DNA from: Calendula officinalis
Lineage: Eukaryota; Streptophyta; Magnoliopsida; Asterales; Asteraceae
Direction: 5' to 3'
Length of the DNA: 64,000 nucleotides
Assembly (NCBI GenBank): GCA_963853835.1
Contig: OY970820.1
Coordinates: forward strand, 44,056,907-44,120,906
This document shows, one piece after another, positions 33,744 through 45,861 of the stretch; the stretch's first letter is position 1, and each line of letters starts with the position of its first letter. Below the pieces are notes generated by a model. That model was not told the origin of the DNA, searched no databases, and was given only the letters and a program-made list of their open reading frames with translations. The position numbers and the translations under genes were made by a program.

Positions 33744-35753
33744 CAAGGGGGAGTCTGTTGGAATTATGTGCACCATTAGTCAACCTATGGTGATACATCC
33801 AAACCTACGAAATACTTCAGGATCACACCGGTGAGTGCATGTAATACGAGCAAGATATGTAATGACACTTGGAAGAGGAATGATTCATAATAGTCATTAT
33901 GAATCAGTTAAGTATTAAGTTAAGTTTAACTTATTACTAGATTAGTTTAACTAACTAATTAATACAAGTATTTGTACATTTACTAGTTGAGTAAATATAC
34001 AATGTGTTAATTATAGATTATCCATAATATGATTTAAAGCTATTAAATCATATAGTGTTTGGATAATATTGTTGTATAAATTATATAAAGGTTATTATAT
34101 AATTAATTATTAAAAGTATAAATACAAGTATATTTCGTGTATGTATATACACCGAAATATATTAGAGTATTAATACTAGACATTTAATAGTTAAGTGCAA
34201 CAATAATAACTAGATAAACTACAAGGGTTAAATGTGTAAGAGATAAGTTTAATTAAGAGATTAATCTTAATTAAACTAGAAGGGCCCTAAGTGAAAGTCT
34301 TTCTAATATAAATAGAAGGCTTGGGGTTCCCTTGTTTGTTGATACAACCCTACACGAAAACCCTTGCTCCATCCCTCTCCCATTTGGCCGAACCCACACA
34401 AGAACACAAGCTTGTGTTCTTCGTGTTCTTCGTGTTCTTCGTGTTCTTCGTGTTCTTCGTGTTCTTCGTTCGTTCTTCGTGTTCTTCGAGTCTTAAAGAA
34501 CAAGTTCATTGCAAGGATCAACTAGAAGGTCGCTCGTTGTGTTCATCATTATTGGACTTTCTTAAGCAAACATTAAGGTATGTTTTGGGAAACCCTTTTC
34601 CCCTCTTCTCCTCTTGGACGAATTCGACCAACCCTAGGGGGTTCTTGGTGATGGTCGATCGAATACACACAAGCATTGTGTGTGTTCGAGTTCTTCGCAC
34701 AAGGTTTCTTTCTTGTTAATCTAGTTTGATTTCCAAGTTCATATAATCCTTTAGGGTTTAAGGATTAAGTTTAATCTCAGTTCCGCTTTTAGGGATTAAA
34801 CTAACTAGTTGGTTTAACCGGCAAGAACACCATCATGTTCTTGTCAGCATGGTTCGAACCAAGCATACTAGGTGGTTGACCCAATGGGTCGATCAATGTT
34901 ATGAAACCCTTCAGTAAGTACATGATATTTTCTGAGTAAATAGTAAAATGATTTTTTTATGGTTTAAAAAATAAACAAGTCTTTATCAAATAAATGCTTT
35001 AATAAAGAAAATGATTGAAGTGTTATTTGTATGCATTGAATTGTTTATTGATATGATTGGTTACCACAAGTATGATATGAGTTATGTTATGGAGCTTTGG
35101 CTCAAGATTGATGATATGTTTATGTGGTATCTAAGTATCCGGATTAGTGATAACCCAACAATTGGGGGAGTTATGTGACACCTACTTGGGGCGGTATCAC
35201 CCTGCGCAAGAGTAGACTGTCTAGTTTATGATAACCCGAAAATCGGGGGAGTAATGATAACCGAGGAACGGGGGAGCAATGATAACCCGGAAACGGGGGA
35301 GTTTACCTATGATAACCCATATCGAGGAAGTTTGTTTCGGGGAGGCCCGTTACGTATGTGTGGGCTTTTGGCAAGCCTTTGTGATTGAATGTTGTTTGTG
35401 CAATGTGATATTTTTTTAAATATTATTTTATTGCAAATAGTATAACCGGGTCTAAAACTCATGTTTCTCACGAGACAATTTTGTCTCACGTACTATATTT
35501 TCTTTTATGTCTATGTACTTAGGTTCGGGAGCTAAAGATTAGGCGGCCCGTAGTTATAACATTGGATTAAGCTCGGTGTACTTATTTGATTCCCTTAGAC
35601 TATAGATTTGATACTATTGTAACACCCGTTTTTTGCACTTGATAATCATTCCGAATGTTTTGATTTATATCATGTTTTGGATATTATGAATTTTTAATGT
35701 TAAACTTTGATTATTTAAAAGTTTAAATTGTTTTGAAAAATTGAGGTGTTACA
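33744..35753 (+). mobile_element. LTR remnant with a preceding polypurine tract
   Basis: The purine run CAAGGGGGAG (33744-33753) precedes TGTTGGAATTATGTGCACC (from 33756), a Copia-like LTR start. The right end GAGGTGTTACA (to 35753) and the block CACGAGACAATTTTGTCTCACG (about 35469) match the Ty3 LTRs of this window. A TATAAATAG box lies near 34307. The two ends are not inverted copies of each other, so this may be one LTR of an unfamiliar family or a fusion of two. Confidence 0.5.
34414..34487. repeat. 9-bp minisatellite (GTGTTCTTC)n inside the LTR
   Basis: About eight units of GTGTTCTTC, one of them altered to CGTTCGTTC. It lies about 100 bp downstream of the TATA-like box, in the probable transcribed leader of the LTR. 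Confidence 0.9.
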
Positions 35754-36109
35754 TATACTTATGAATAACTAACTCCTAAAGTTTAGGAATTGCATTCATT
35801 AATATAAATATTTATTTTTGGGTTTTGTTAATGACAACCCGTAAGGGCTGTCATTAAGAGGTAGTTACATGCATAAAATGTTTGTAGTTTTATTGATAGT
35901 AGTTTATTCCTAAAATGCAGGGCGGTTATTTATTATTATACAAATTTTTGTTGCTATCTGTCATTATATAATTTATGTTTACTTATTTTCCTATTTATTA
36001 CTTCAAAATAAATATTAAAATTAATGGATGAAATGAAAAAAAAAAAAATTAATGAATTATATATGAAACTTTATGATGAGCAGACAGATAAAGTATGCAC
36101 AAATTACTA

Positions 36110-36421
36110 CTTCCTCCGATTTAAAATAAATGATACATTTTTCATATTTGGGTGTATCAAAATAAGTGATACACTTTGAAAACTTGCCTTATTTGGTAAA
36201 AAATAGTGGGACCCACACCCACTAACTATCTACTTTAATAAAATGAAATGACATCTTTACCCTTACTTTTACTTTTAAACATCATTAATCTTACTTTATT
36301 CCAAATTTGTGGGACTCATTCCCACTAACCATCCAATCAATCTAATTTAATTATCATTATCATATTTTGCCTCAAAAACCGTGAAACCAATAATATATCA
36401 CTTATTTAAAATCGGAGGAAG
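36110..36421. mobile_element. Stowaway-like MITE, 312 bp, split at its right end by an LTR element
   Basis: Ends CTTCCTCCGATTTAAAATAA and its near-perfect inverse TTATTTAAAATCGGAGGAAG. TA precedes it (36108-36109). The matching TA on the right is rebuilt only when the solo LTR and one copy of GAAGT are ignored (36422 plus 39009). Non-coding. Confidence 0.85.
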
Positions 36422-36422
36422 T

Positions 36423-39003
36423 TGTAACACCCTAAAATTTACAAGATTTTTAAAATTTTTAAAAATAAAATTATAATCAAAAGGTCCCATAAATAAGTCT
36501 CAGATATAAATATTTAACATTTAAAACGTATTTAATGCGGAAATAGTTAAAATAAAATAAAGTGTTTTAAAAATATTAAATGCTGTCCACATCAGTAATG
36601 AAAAGATACAGCGGTCAACCGTCCACCTTCTCCTTTCCTTTGCTGGTACCTGAAACAATGTGGGGGAAAGTTTGGGTCAGCTGGGGAAGCTGAGTGAATA
36701 ATTCTCAAAATGCAAACAATCATAACATACAACACATGAGGGCACATCGGTGTACTCCTACTCATAATCTACTCGATTAATTACTCAGATTTATTTCTCA
36801 GATTTTATTACTCAGATTTTATTTATATAGCGCGCTAGTGTGACTTGGGCCGAGAGATCAACCTCGACCCGCCTCACACCACCTCAACACCTGTACTCTT
36901 CGGTGTTGAGTCAAAAAGGCCTGGCTCCAGTACTCTTCGGTGCCAAGTCAAAACGTCTGACACCAGTGCTCTTCGGTGTCAAGTCAGATATAAACTCAGA
37001 CGGGAATAATCCCAAAACTCATATGTGTGTTATTATGTTTTATTATCTCTTTAACATAATTATCTCAGATTGCCCTAGCAAGTAATAGCACAGAATGACT
37101 CTGTGCCGAGCTCAGTTACCCAGGCACAATGTCTCAGATCATGAATAAGTAAACAGCTGCTCAGATACTCAGATAATAGATCAAACTCAGATAACAGATC
37201 AAGCTCAGATAACAATTAAGGTGCAAGTAATATAACACGTAAGTCATGCATGTATAACGTTAAAACTGATTACACGGTGAGAATACTCACCTCGATAAAT
37301 GTAACCACCAAAGCATCCTCAATACTCTAAAGCGCTGCTCGGTTATTCCTAGATGATCCTAAAAGCATAAAAATGAAACCCGAATTACAATCCGTTCTAA
37401 GGACTCAATTTAGAAAACTGGCAGCACCCGTCGGTCTCACGGAAACTGCTATAACTCTTAAACTGTGCAGTAGATTTATCCCATATTTTTACCATGAAAA
37501 GTAGACAACCAGAACTACAAATCTCTGTGAGACGGTCACTGGCCAAAACAGACTCTAAGTGGCCCAAAACGGCGTCGCAAGACAGGCATGTCGCACAGGT
37601 CATTTTCCTAACAGCATCATATTAAAACAGGTATAACTTTTGAACCGTAATTCGGATTGACGAGAGGGTTGCGGCATTGAAAAGCTAATTCAGAAATAAA
37701 GGTCCTAGCACGGGCCAAAAACTCAAAAGATTATTTTAATTACCTCCAAAAACAGATTAGAACAAGGGGCAGATTCTGCCAAAATGTTAACTTATAAAAC
37801 TGGTTTTAACAACCCGACCGTCTCCGAAAACGATACCCTAAGTTTTCACCCGATAACTCTAGAGTTCAGATTAGACTAAATATGTTTATTTCTCCAAAAG
37901 TGCAAGTTGATTTAATAAGGAAGGCTTCCCGACTAGGAAACCAAGAACCCTACGGGTTCGGTTTCCCTTCGGTTAGGAAAGAAGGTTAAACTAACTAAAC
38001 AACGAAGTCCCAACCCGGAACTCGGGGTCCCTTACATTCTATCAAACAGGGTTTACAGTTTAACCTAGATATCATCATGATTGTTACCCACGGTTTTTCG
38101 ACTACTACTTATACAAGATTCATCAACTATGGATCAACACTTGAAGTACAAGGTCACGGTTTGGACACACCCGACTGAACACAAAATACCCCATACGCAC
38201 ACACACCAAAATCCGAATAATGGTCACGTAAATATTATGATACTTCCCAAACCCACACGAAATCCAGAAAACTAAACTCATGTATGCATTATGCAAAACG
38301 GTATTAAAAGGCCAAGATGATTATACCTATCACGTAGAGAGAGAGAGAGAGAGACCGAGGAAGATGAACGGGGAAAGACTTGGATCGCCGGAAAAACAAA
38401 AACGTTTTGGGTTGCTGGGTTTCGTGTTGTCGCCGAAGAATAACGTAGTTTGTTGAAGGGCGGTGATTATAAGCTTTTAATGGGTGGTATATGGTGGTGT
38501 TTGCTGCCAAAACGTGGAGATAGAGGGAGAGATTGACCGGAGCTTGTTGCTTGGTTTACTCAGAAGATGAATGAGGACGATGGGGGCGTAGGCTGTGATA
38601 ATAGGGTTTTTACAAGTGATGATCTTCTTGTTCGGACGAAGAATGGATTGGGAAGAGGGTAACAGCCGTTAGAGGTGTTATAGGGATTAGGGTGCAATAT
38701 TTGTTTAAGTATTGCCAAATGGGCTTAAGATTAATTAGAAGTCGGGCCTAGCATCTATTAAATCGCTGGGCCACAACATGACACTCGAACTCAAACATAC
38801 AAACTGAATTCGGTTTAGAGGAGGGGAGATTGGACTCGGCCCGTTAATTAAGTGACCGGGTCAAGACCCGAAAATGCGAATTAAAACGTCTAATAAAAAT
38901 ATGAACCGTCCAATTACCGTTCGCCTGAATAATATCAATTATAAATAATAAAAATGTGATTAACATAATATTATTTAATTAATACAAATTTTGGGGCGTT
39001 ACA
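36423..39003 (+). mobile_element. Solo LTR, 2581 bp, perfect 5-bp duplication
   Basis: Starts TGTAACACCC, ends GGGGCGTTACA, and is flanked by GAAGT on both sides (36418-36422, 39004-39008). It carries no gag or pol. A (GA)n run lies near 38335-38354. Such solo LTRs arise by recombination between the two LTRs of one element. It resembles the LTR end at bases 1-41. Confidence 0.9.
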
Positions 39004-39009
39004 GAAGTA

Positions 39010-40241
39010 TATAATACAATTGTTGTAGTAAATATATTATTTTACTGTTCACTTTTACAAGATTGGTTGATTGGTTTTGCAAATCTTACTCTTACATGTG
39101 GGAGGCTCATAGATCTCCAAATGTGGATAGAATTTGGATTGATCTTATTAATTAATTGTTTATGTTTATTTTAATATTTTATTTTGTTAAAGGTTTTCGG
39201 TGTACTTCTTGTGATTATCAACACAAAGTAAGATTGGCGTGTGAAGAGAAGATTTTTTTTTGTGACGAATAAAATTGCTTTGGACAATATGGAAACCCAA
39301 ATAATATGTAGTCTGTGCAATACCACGGGCTATATATAGAATCCATATTATGAATATTATAGTTATGGATGGTTTTATAATTGTTAAAAGGAATTTAGTG
39401 TTAAATTAGTTATTAACTAAGTCAACATTTCTAACTAAATTATATTGCTTCATTATATAGTTAATTGACTGTTTGATATTTTTATTTCTTTCATTTTTAA
39501 ATTTACTAATTTGAAAATAAAGTCCCTATTGTTATACACTTCCTCCTAAACTTTTGTACTTTTTATTTTTAAATCCAAAGGTTAACTAAATTCACACAAC
39601 ATAATAGTAGATGGAGTACACTTTCAAAATCATAAAAATCAACTATTTAAATTACTATAAATGATTATATTACTTTAAAACTAACTGAATAACTAATATT
39701 AAATTCATGCACCTTTAATTCGTTTGAAGTTTAGAAATAAAATGTATACCCATTTTACGGTTTTATGTGTTTGATATCGCTTAGTATTCGTAGAACTATG
39801 TGTTGATTAAATAGGCCAGCGCGAAGCGCAAACCATTACAACACTTGTTATAATAAAAACAACAACATTTCTCTATTTTTATTCACGTCTAATTAGAAAA
39901 CATATCAATCAAATATATTTGACAAAGATTCCTAGCAACGACTATTTTTGATATGTCACGTGGGTTTCGTTGCGGAGAGTGAAAGACGGAGGGCAGCCCC
40001 TACTTGAGACCATTCTCGTTTCCCTTCGTGTCCAGATTTATGGTCCAACCCCTCTTTATTTCTATTAAATCCGACTATCAATTTTTATTCTATTTTATTT
40101 TTTCGATGTCAAATAGCTTTTGACTAAGAGGGTTTAGGGTGGGGATAATGGGACCATTGGAAAGTGAGAGAAAGATTGACAGTCATTCTGTAACTCAAAA
40201 GACTTGAATTCACGTGATTTCTTTATCATCATATATCTATA
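39010..40241. other. AT-rich intergenic DNA, no gene recognised
   Basis: No coding similarity. Two small hairpins resembling Helitron ends occur (CTGTGCAATACCACGGG near 39324, GCGCGAAGCGC near 39819), but neither has a clear CTRR terminus. Confidence 0.4.
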
Positions 40242-42722
40242 CTAGCTTCAAAGCCCGCCCGATTGGGCGGGCATGCTTCGAAAAAGATGTAGGAAAATAA
40301 TAAAATAGTAATATTGTTGAAATAACATAACAATATCACATATAAATAATAAATAATAAAATATAAATGCAAGAAACTTGACCCATTTTCAAGTAAACAG
40401 ACTGAAATTGCATACTTAACAGACATTAGTATATGGATGACATCAAGATTAAGTTGACATCAACGTTAAGTATGCAATTAATAAACCACTACAACACATA
40501 TTTCTAAATTAAATCATTCGTTACATGCAGGGTGATATCAATGCGCCTAAATCAATCGCGATTATACTTCTCAGCACCAACTTCATCTTTTTCAGAAACT
40601 GTTGCTTTTTCTGCAGATTCTTTTATTTTTAACCACTCGGGACTGCAGTTGTGGATCACTCTAGCATGCAATATGATCGGGTCAGGTTACGGGTCAACAA
40701 AGGTAATTTCTTCGCTACATTTGTTCCCCTCTTAACTATTTTAATAATTAGTGTGATGTATAATAACAAAAATCATATTATTTAAAAAACTATATGATTT
40801 AAGAGATTTTTGAGCGACTTGTCCCGTTTAATTTATACCATCTAGATAATTTAAAACCCGAATCAACCCATTACAACCTTTGGAGTTGGCCATTTTGCAT
40901 ATTCATTACCAAGTCTCTCTGATTGTGTAGCGTAGAATAGAAGATCTTATTTTAAAAACTGCTGCAGCTTCTTTAGTCAGAAGCATTAATTTTCTGGTAG
41001 TGTTATATAATAATAATTAATAAATTATATGAAGTATACTACACCTCTAATGCTTTATTGGTTTCATCATCAGAATTTTCATTGCTGCTACTATGTTCAG
41101 TATGGTGTAATGAAGAAAGCATATCCCAAGAAAAAGAGCTTGATTCGATGTTCAGTATAGCAGCTTTATCAAGTCTTTCCCATAAACTGATTTCTGAGAT
41201 TTACTAAAAAGCTGTAGAATATGTACTTAATTCTCCTGCACTGAATATCAATGAACACACATATAGATATAGATTAACCGATCAATATTTTTCAAATTAC
41301 ATTAAGCTTGATCAAAATTAATGTTTGAAATGTGAAATTGACCTTACTATCAAGCCGTTGAGGATGACGAAGAAATCCAGACGACTTATATTTTCCTTTA
41401 CGCTTTCTAACTAATTCCAAGAATATCTTGTCGAAGCAGATTACGGCCCAAATTCTCAAACTTTGAATTTTCTAGTTCAACACTAAAACGTAGGAGTTGA
41501 TTATAGAAATCGTAATGGTAAGTCACCGTAAACTGAAATTTAAATCCCCTGGATGATCATATATACACAAAAATGTAGGAATTGCCCTAAATAAAATTAT
41601 CATTCGAGAAATCATCATAGTAACTCACCATAAAGTCTAAATGAACCTTTGAATACATACTCTAGATTAATACAAATTACCATTAAAATTACTTTAATAA
41701 AGATGATTTTTGTGTTATTAAGAAAGATTAAAACAAAAACCAAACATATTCATCTATTACCTTCTATACTTGGGGATCAGATTGTTATGTTTCTTCATTA
41801 TGTGATAATATAAATTTGAGAAATTTTCACCCCTTCACACATTGTCTCATCAAATTAATCAACGTGACTTCTACTTTACTTGAATCTTCGGTATCACAAT
41901 CCAACCTTAAATCATGAATCGAATGAGTTAGAAACAATATAACATTATACGTTTCTAGTAATTTTAGGCAAGAACATTTTATACAAACCTACATTGAAAC
42001 CAAAATATGCAATTTTGACTTTTGAGGTCAATTGAGCTAATTATAAAATTGACATCGAATTAAAATTTGAGCTAACCTTAAAATTGAGCTAATCTTAAAA
42101 TTAAACAAAATTAGAGGCAGCCGCATCAATTGACATCGAATTGATATATGGAGATGAAAAAAAAAGCAACATAAAAGTTAGGGTTTCTACCTGTGTTTGA
42201 TTTTATGGCCGGCGGTTATACAAATAGAAGGGTGTATCTGGATAGAAGGAATTGGAAGGCTTACACGTGAGGAATTTGTATCTCGATTGAAGGAATTATT
42301 CTTGATTTACCGGCGATTGAACATAGAATCACGGGCGGTTGATTACCCATATCTGAAATGATAATGAAACCGGCGCAAAATTAGTGAATCGGAGCAGAAT
42401 TTCTTCAGTTTATCGTACACAAAGCACGAACAAAAAAATGGAGAGTAAACCGTGCAGCTAGGGTTCTCTAACGTTCATATTAAATATTTGATTGAGAAAA
42501 CCGTCGTATTGAAGTTTGATTGATAAAACAGGTAGCAAAAATTATTGGCTTGATGAAGGGGAAGGAAGGGATGTTAACGTGTAAGAAGAGATGGCATATA
42601 AGATGAGGTGCGAATTACAGGTGACGGGCAGCCAATGGGAGAATTACAGGTGGCATTGACAGCCAATGAGAATGTTTTAAATGGATGAGTTTAACAAATG
42701 TAGCCTCATATATAGAGGAAGA
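40242..42722 (-). mobile_element. Helitron with PHS1-like captured exons
   Basis: On the minus strand the 3' end has hairpin GCCCGCCCAATCGGGCGGGC (40254-40273), then TTTGAAG, then CTAG (40245-40242) followed by T. The proposed 5' end TCTTCCTCTATATATGAGG at 42722 follows an A; this border is less certain. Exon-like fragments inside run in the element's orientation. No Rep/helicase is present. Confidence 0.6.
40562..41203 (-). pseudogene. PHS1-like phosphatase exon fragments in the Helitron
   Basis: Upstream piece (41203-41045) reads SLWERLDKAAIL, IESSSFSWDMLSSLHHTEHS and ends NKALE at a GT donor. Downstream piece (about 40680-40562) reads ARVIHNCSPEWLKIKESAEK and EKDEVGAE. Both match, in order, the N-terminal half of plant PROPYZAMIDE-HYPERSENSITIVE 1, a dual-specificity phosphatase/kinase-like protein acting on microtubules. 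The catalytic domain is absent and the second piece runs into a stop. Confidence 0.72.
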
Positions 42723-42740
42723 TGTGAATAAACGGATTCA

Positions 42741-42895
42741 CAGCCCACGTCGATGACCAGCTTGAGAAGCCCAATTGGGGATTGCCACCCGTCTGTTGCT
42801 TCCACCGCCTTCATATTTTTTCTCTCGAGCACCAGCTTGTGAAGTCTAATTGGAGATCGTCATCTGCCCATTGATTCCACCGGCTCCATATTTCT
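42741..42895. repeat. Two-copy ~75-bp tandem repeat
   Basis: Two diverged units begin ACCAGCTTGAGAAGCCCAAT and ACCAGCTTGTGAAGTCTAAT and continue through TTCCACCG...CTCATATTT. They sit at the left of the region that ends at the Helitron terminus at 45550. Confidence 0.65.
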
Positions 42896-43299
42896 TCTCT
42901 TAAACGCCACGCCTTTCTGATTTTGGCTTCCAATTTACAAAGTTCGAATTCCCTTTGGTGAAGATAATAACTGTCCTTTATCTGAACGATTTCAGAAATC
43001 TATTTGATTCAGGCGATTTCGATTTCATCTTTTTTAATTGTTTGATGGGTAAAGGCAAAGGTTCGGAGTCCATACAAAAATCCATTCTGAATATTGATAT
43101 AAATTTCAATTCAACGAACCCTATCTAGTTTTCAGCGATTTATAACTCTTCACTACAATCGTCTTGTGAGTTTCTATCTGATTTTTACACTTTATAATCG
43201 GGTAGTAATCTATTTGAGTTTCTATTAGGTTTGGAAATTTTTTGTGTTGGAGAGATATTATTACAATTCCTAATGAAATATTTGTTAAGCCTAATCAAC

Positions 43300-45422
43300 T
43301 TTAGGTTGTTGAAGATTGTTTTAAGCTTCTTAGTAACCGAAGCACCCGAGTGACAAAAGTTATTGCGGCAATTGAGAAGTTATTTGGAGGTACTGTATTA
43401 CTTTTCTTTTCCTATTAAAAATGCCAAACTTGGAAAAGATAATATATTAATTTGACATATGAATTGTTTATTTGGTTAAATTCTCACTCTTTTATATTTT
43501 AGGTGGTTATTCATAATTGCAGGTTATGTATTACAATTTGTTGACCTTGGGGACTATATTGAAAGCAAAGTTCCAAGTTTAGAAACACTTTTTTTATATA
43601 TACAAATTTTCGTGGATTGAGTTTATGGGTAACCGGGTATGCAGATTGATCACTTTGTGAAGATATATTCCGGTGTATCTCACGGTTGTACCGAAAGATA
43701 TAGAGATGAAAATATATTAGTTGTGAAATCTGCACAAGAACCCATCATCAAACCCTAAATGAACTTGACTATATAAATGTTTAAAATAGAATATGATATG
43801 CAATGAAAGTATAGAAGAGTAACAATTACTTCTCACTACCTAATTATGGTTTCATATATAATATTTATATAACCTGACTATATAACTTTGTGAAGATATG
43901 GTTAATAGTTATTGTTTCATATAATAATAGCTGACTATATAACTTTGTGAAGATATGGTTAATAGTTATTGTTTCATATAATAATAGTTATATAAGCTGA
44001 CTAAATATTTGTTTCTTGTCTTTGTAGTTTGTACCCATTAATTACTTATGAAGTTGTTAATGAAAGTATAAAAGAGCAACAGCCTAGGTTTGTGATATTT
44101 TATCTGTTTAATTGAGCGATTCTTTCTTGCAAGTAGAGATGGCAAAATGGGCGGGTCAGACGAGTTGGGTAACATTTAAAACGGGTGCCGGTCAAAATGC
44201 ATATTTTTTAGTGCGGGTCAAAAGAGGCTTGACCCGCAAATAAATATGATTGTGAAACTTGTTGCTAACATATAATTAAAACAGATTACAAGGTTTTATG
44301 CATTGTGAATACACCTTTGGTGCCTTTTGGCCTGTTCAACACGCTTCAATTCAGTGATTATTTTGTCGAGCTATCAGGCGGGTTGGGCCTTATGTCCAAA
44401 CAGCTTCACGCCAAAATGCTCAATTGTAGTGCTGGTCAAAATGAGGTTAACCCACAGACCTTTTGACTCGTTTGATATAAAAGGGGATGTTTGGGAAAGC
44501 TTATTAAGGCCTAAGGGGGCTTATTAAACCCAAAAAAGCTTGAAATTTTAAGCTAATAAGCCCCCTTAATAAGCAGGTCAAAATTGCCACTTGCAGTTTG
44601 AACTTCACTATAGTTTTTTCTTATAAACAAAGTCAAAGGTGTTGACTTTATTGACCAGATGTTGCAGGACTGTGTACTTAAGATGGTAATTTTTGTATTA
44701 TGATAACGTGAAGAAGCCTAAAAAGGCCCGGGCCAGTATTAGATCATTGTACTTTTATGGTGGAAATGGGTCGATAAAGTTTCAGCTTCTTTTTATGATT
44801 TCAAGGATTTAAAAGACTTTTCAGAGCTAAGGCAAGGGGAGGACAAAGCAAAAACCCTGCCAAGAACTTGTAATGAGGGCTAATCTGTCCCAAGTAAAGA
44901 TAATAGAGTAGGCTTGAAAAAATTAGCTGTGTGAAGAAACATTCGATTATCGGCATCACATCCCTCCACCATAACGGAGCCATCATCACCAAATTCTCCC
45001 TCAGTAAACTCCTCGTAAGTATTCTCTTATTCTTTTCTTCCCTAATAATTTTATGCAATTATAGTTCTAATTTGTTTGTTACTTACGAAAATTTTCATTT
45101 GAAAAAGAAATTTGTTGATTAGGTCTAGCTTTTATGCTTTTTGAATGAATTTATTTTAATTTTAGCAATTTTTTGAGCTCTTGTTTTTGGAATTAAAAAC
45201 TGAAGTTATGATTTTTATTGCAAAATTAGATATGACAGTGCTAACATTATGTGGTTTTTCAGTGGTGCTTGATTACATGTTGATGGTTATTTTTAATTTG
45301 TTTGATTATAAAGAACTTAAGGATCGTTTGCAAATGTTTGGAGAAGCTAATTATGGGAACTTCAGTTATTCAAAGGATTCTAATGTCATGTACTTGGGTA
45401 AAGGTAAACAAATTAATGTGAG
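43300..45422 (+). pseudogene. Unrecognised exon-like fragments left of a Helitron 3' end
   Basis: Plus-strand pieces look protein-like: KLLSNRSTRVTKVIAAIEKL at 43330-43390, then after an AG acceptor YVLQFVDLGDYIESKVPSL at 43520-43585, and ELKDRLQMFGEANYGNFSYS at 45315-45375. They lie in the orientation of the Helitron end at 45550. I do not recognise the donor genes. Confidence 0.35.
43874..43987. repeat. Perfect 57-bp tandem duplication
   Basis: The unit starting CTGACTATATAACTTTGTG is repeated at 43874 and 43931 with no difference I can see. Confidence 0.9.
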
Positions 45423-45516
45423 TTTATGTTTGTAGTATTGCTTTATTTTTCGGCTTCATTAGATTTTGGGATTGGCATTGGTATTATATTTTAAAGTTAC
45501 CCAAACTACCCTTCAG

Positions 45517-45550
45517 GGGCCGTGCTTAGCACGGCCCTGAACGTCACTAG
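45517..45550 (+). mobile_element. Helitron 3' terminus
   Basis: A perfect 9-bp-stem hairpin (GGGCCGTGC TTA GCACGGCCC, 45517-45537), then TGAACGTCA and CTAG, followed by T. The 5' end lies somewhere to the left and was not found. The Copia element inserted six bases downstream of this terminus. Confidence 0.75.
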
Positions 45551-45556
45551 TCATAT

Positions 45557-45861
45557 TAATAACAAACAGATGTAAGGACATCAATGGAGGATTAGAGAGA
45601 ATGCAATAGACTGCATATCGTATATTGAAAAGTTATGTACAGTTACAGAAGGAAAGCTTATTTATACTCTTCTAAACTAGCTACAGCTACTAAAGGCAGT
45701 TATATAGTTTGTTAAGTTAGTTGGAAGGAAGCTTCCAGAAGTTGTTCACTAACTGATTTATCTTGTGTTGCATGTTAACAAACTTTGGTGAGCTGTGTAT
45801 TTTATATGCTGTATGTACATGGTGTTTGTTGACTTCATTGACTTTAGGTATAGTCTCCATA
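45557..45861 (-). repeat. 3' LTR of the Copia element
   Basis: 305 bp. The pol frame runs about 145 bp into this LTR before its stop at 45717-45719. Confidence 0.95.

Noticed and set aside
39319..39347. Hairpin CTGTGCAATACCACGGG as a further Helitron end
   Set aside because: The stem is imperfect and no CTRR-T terminus follows at the right distance.
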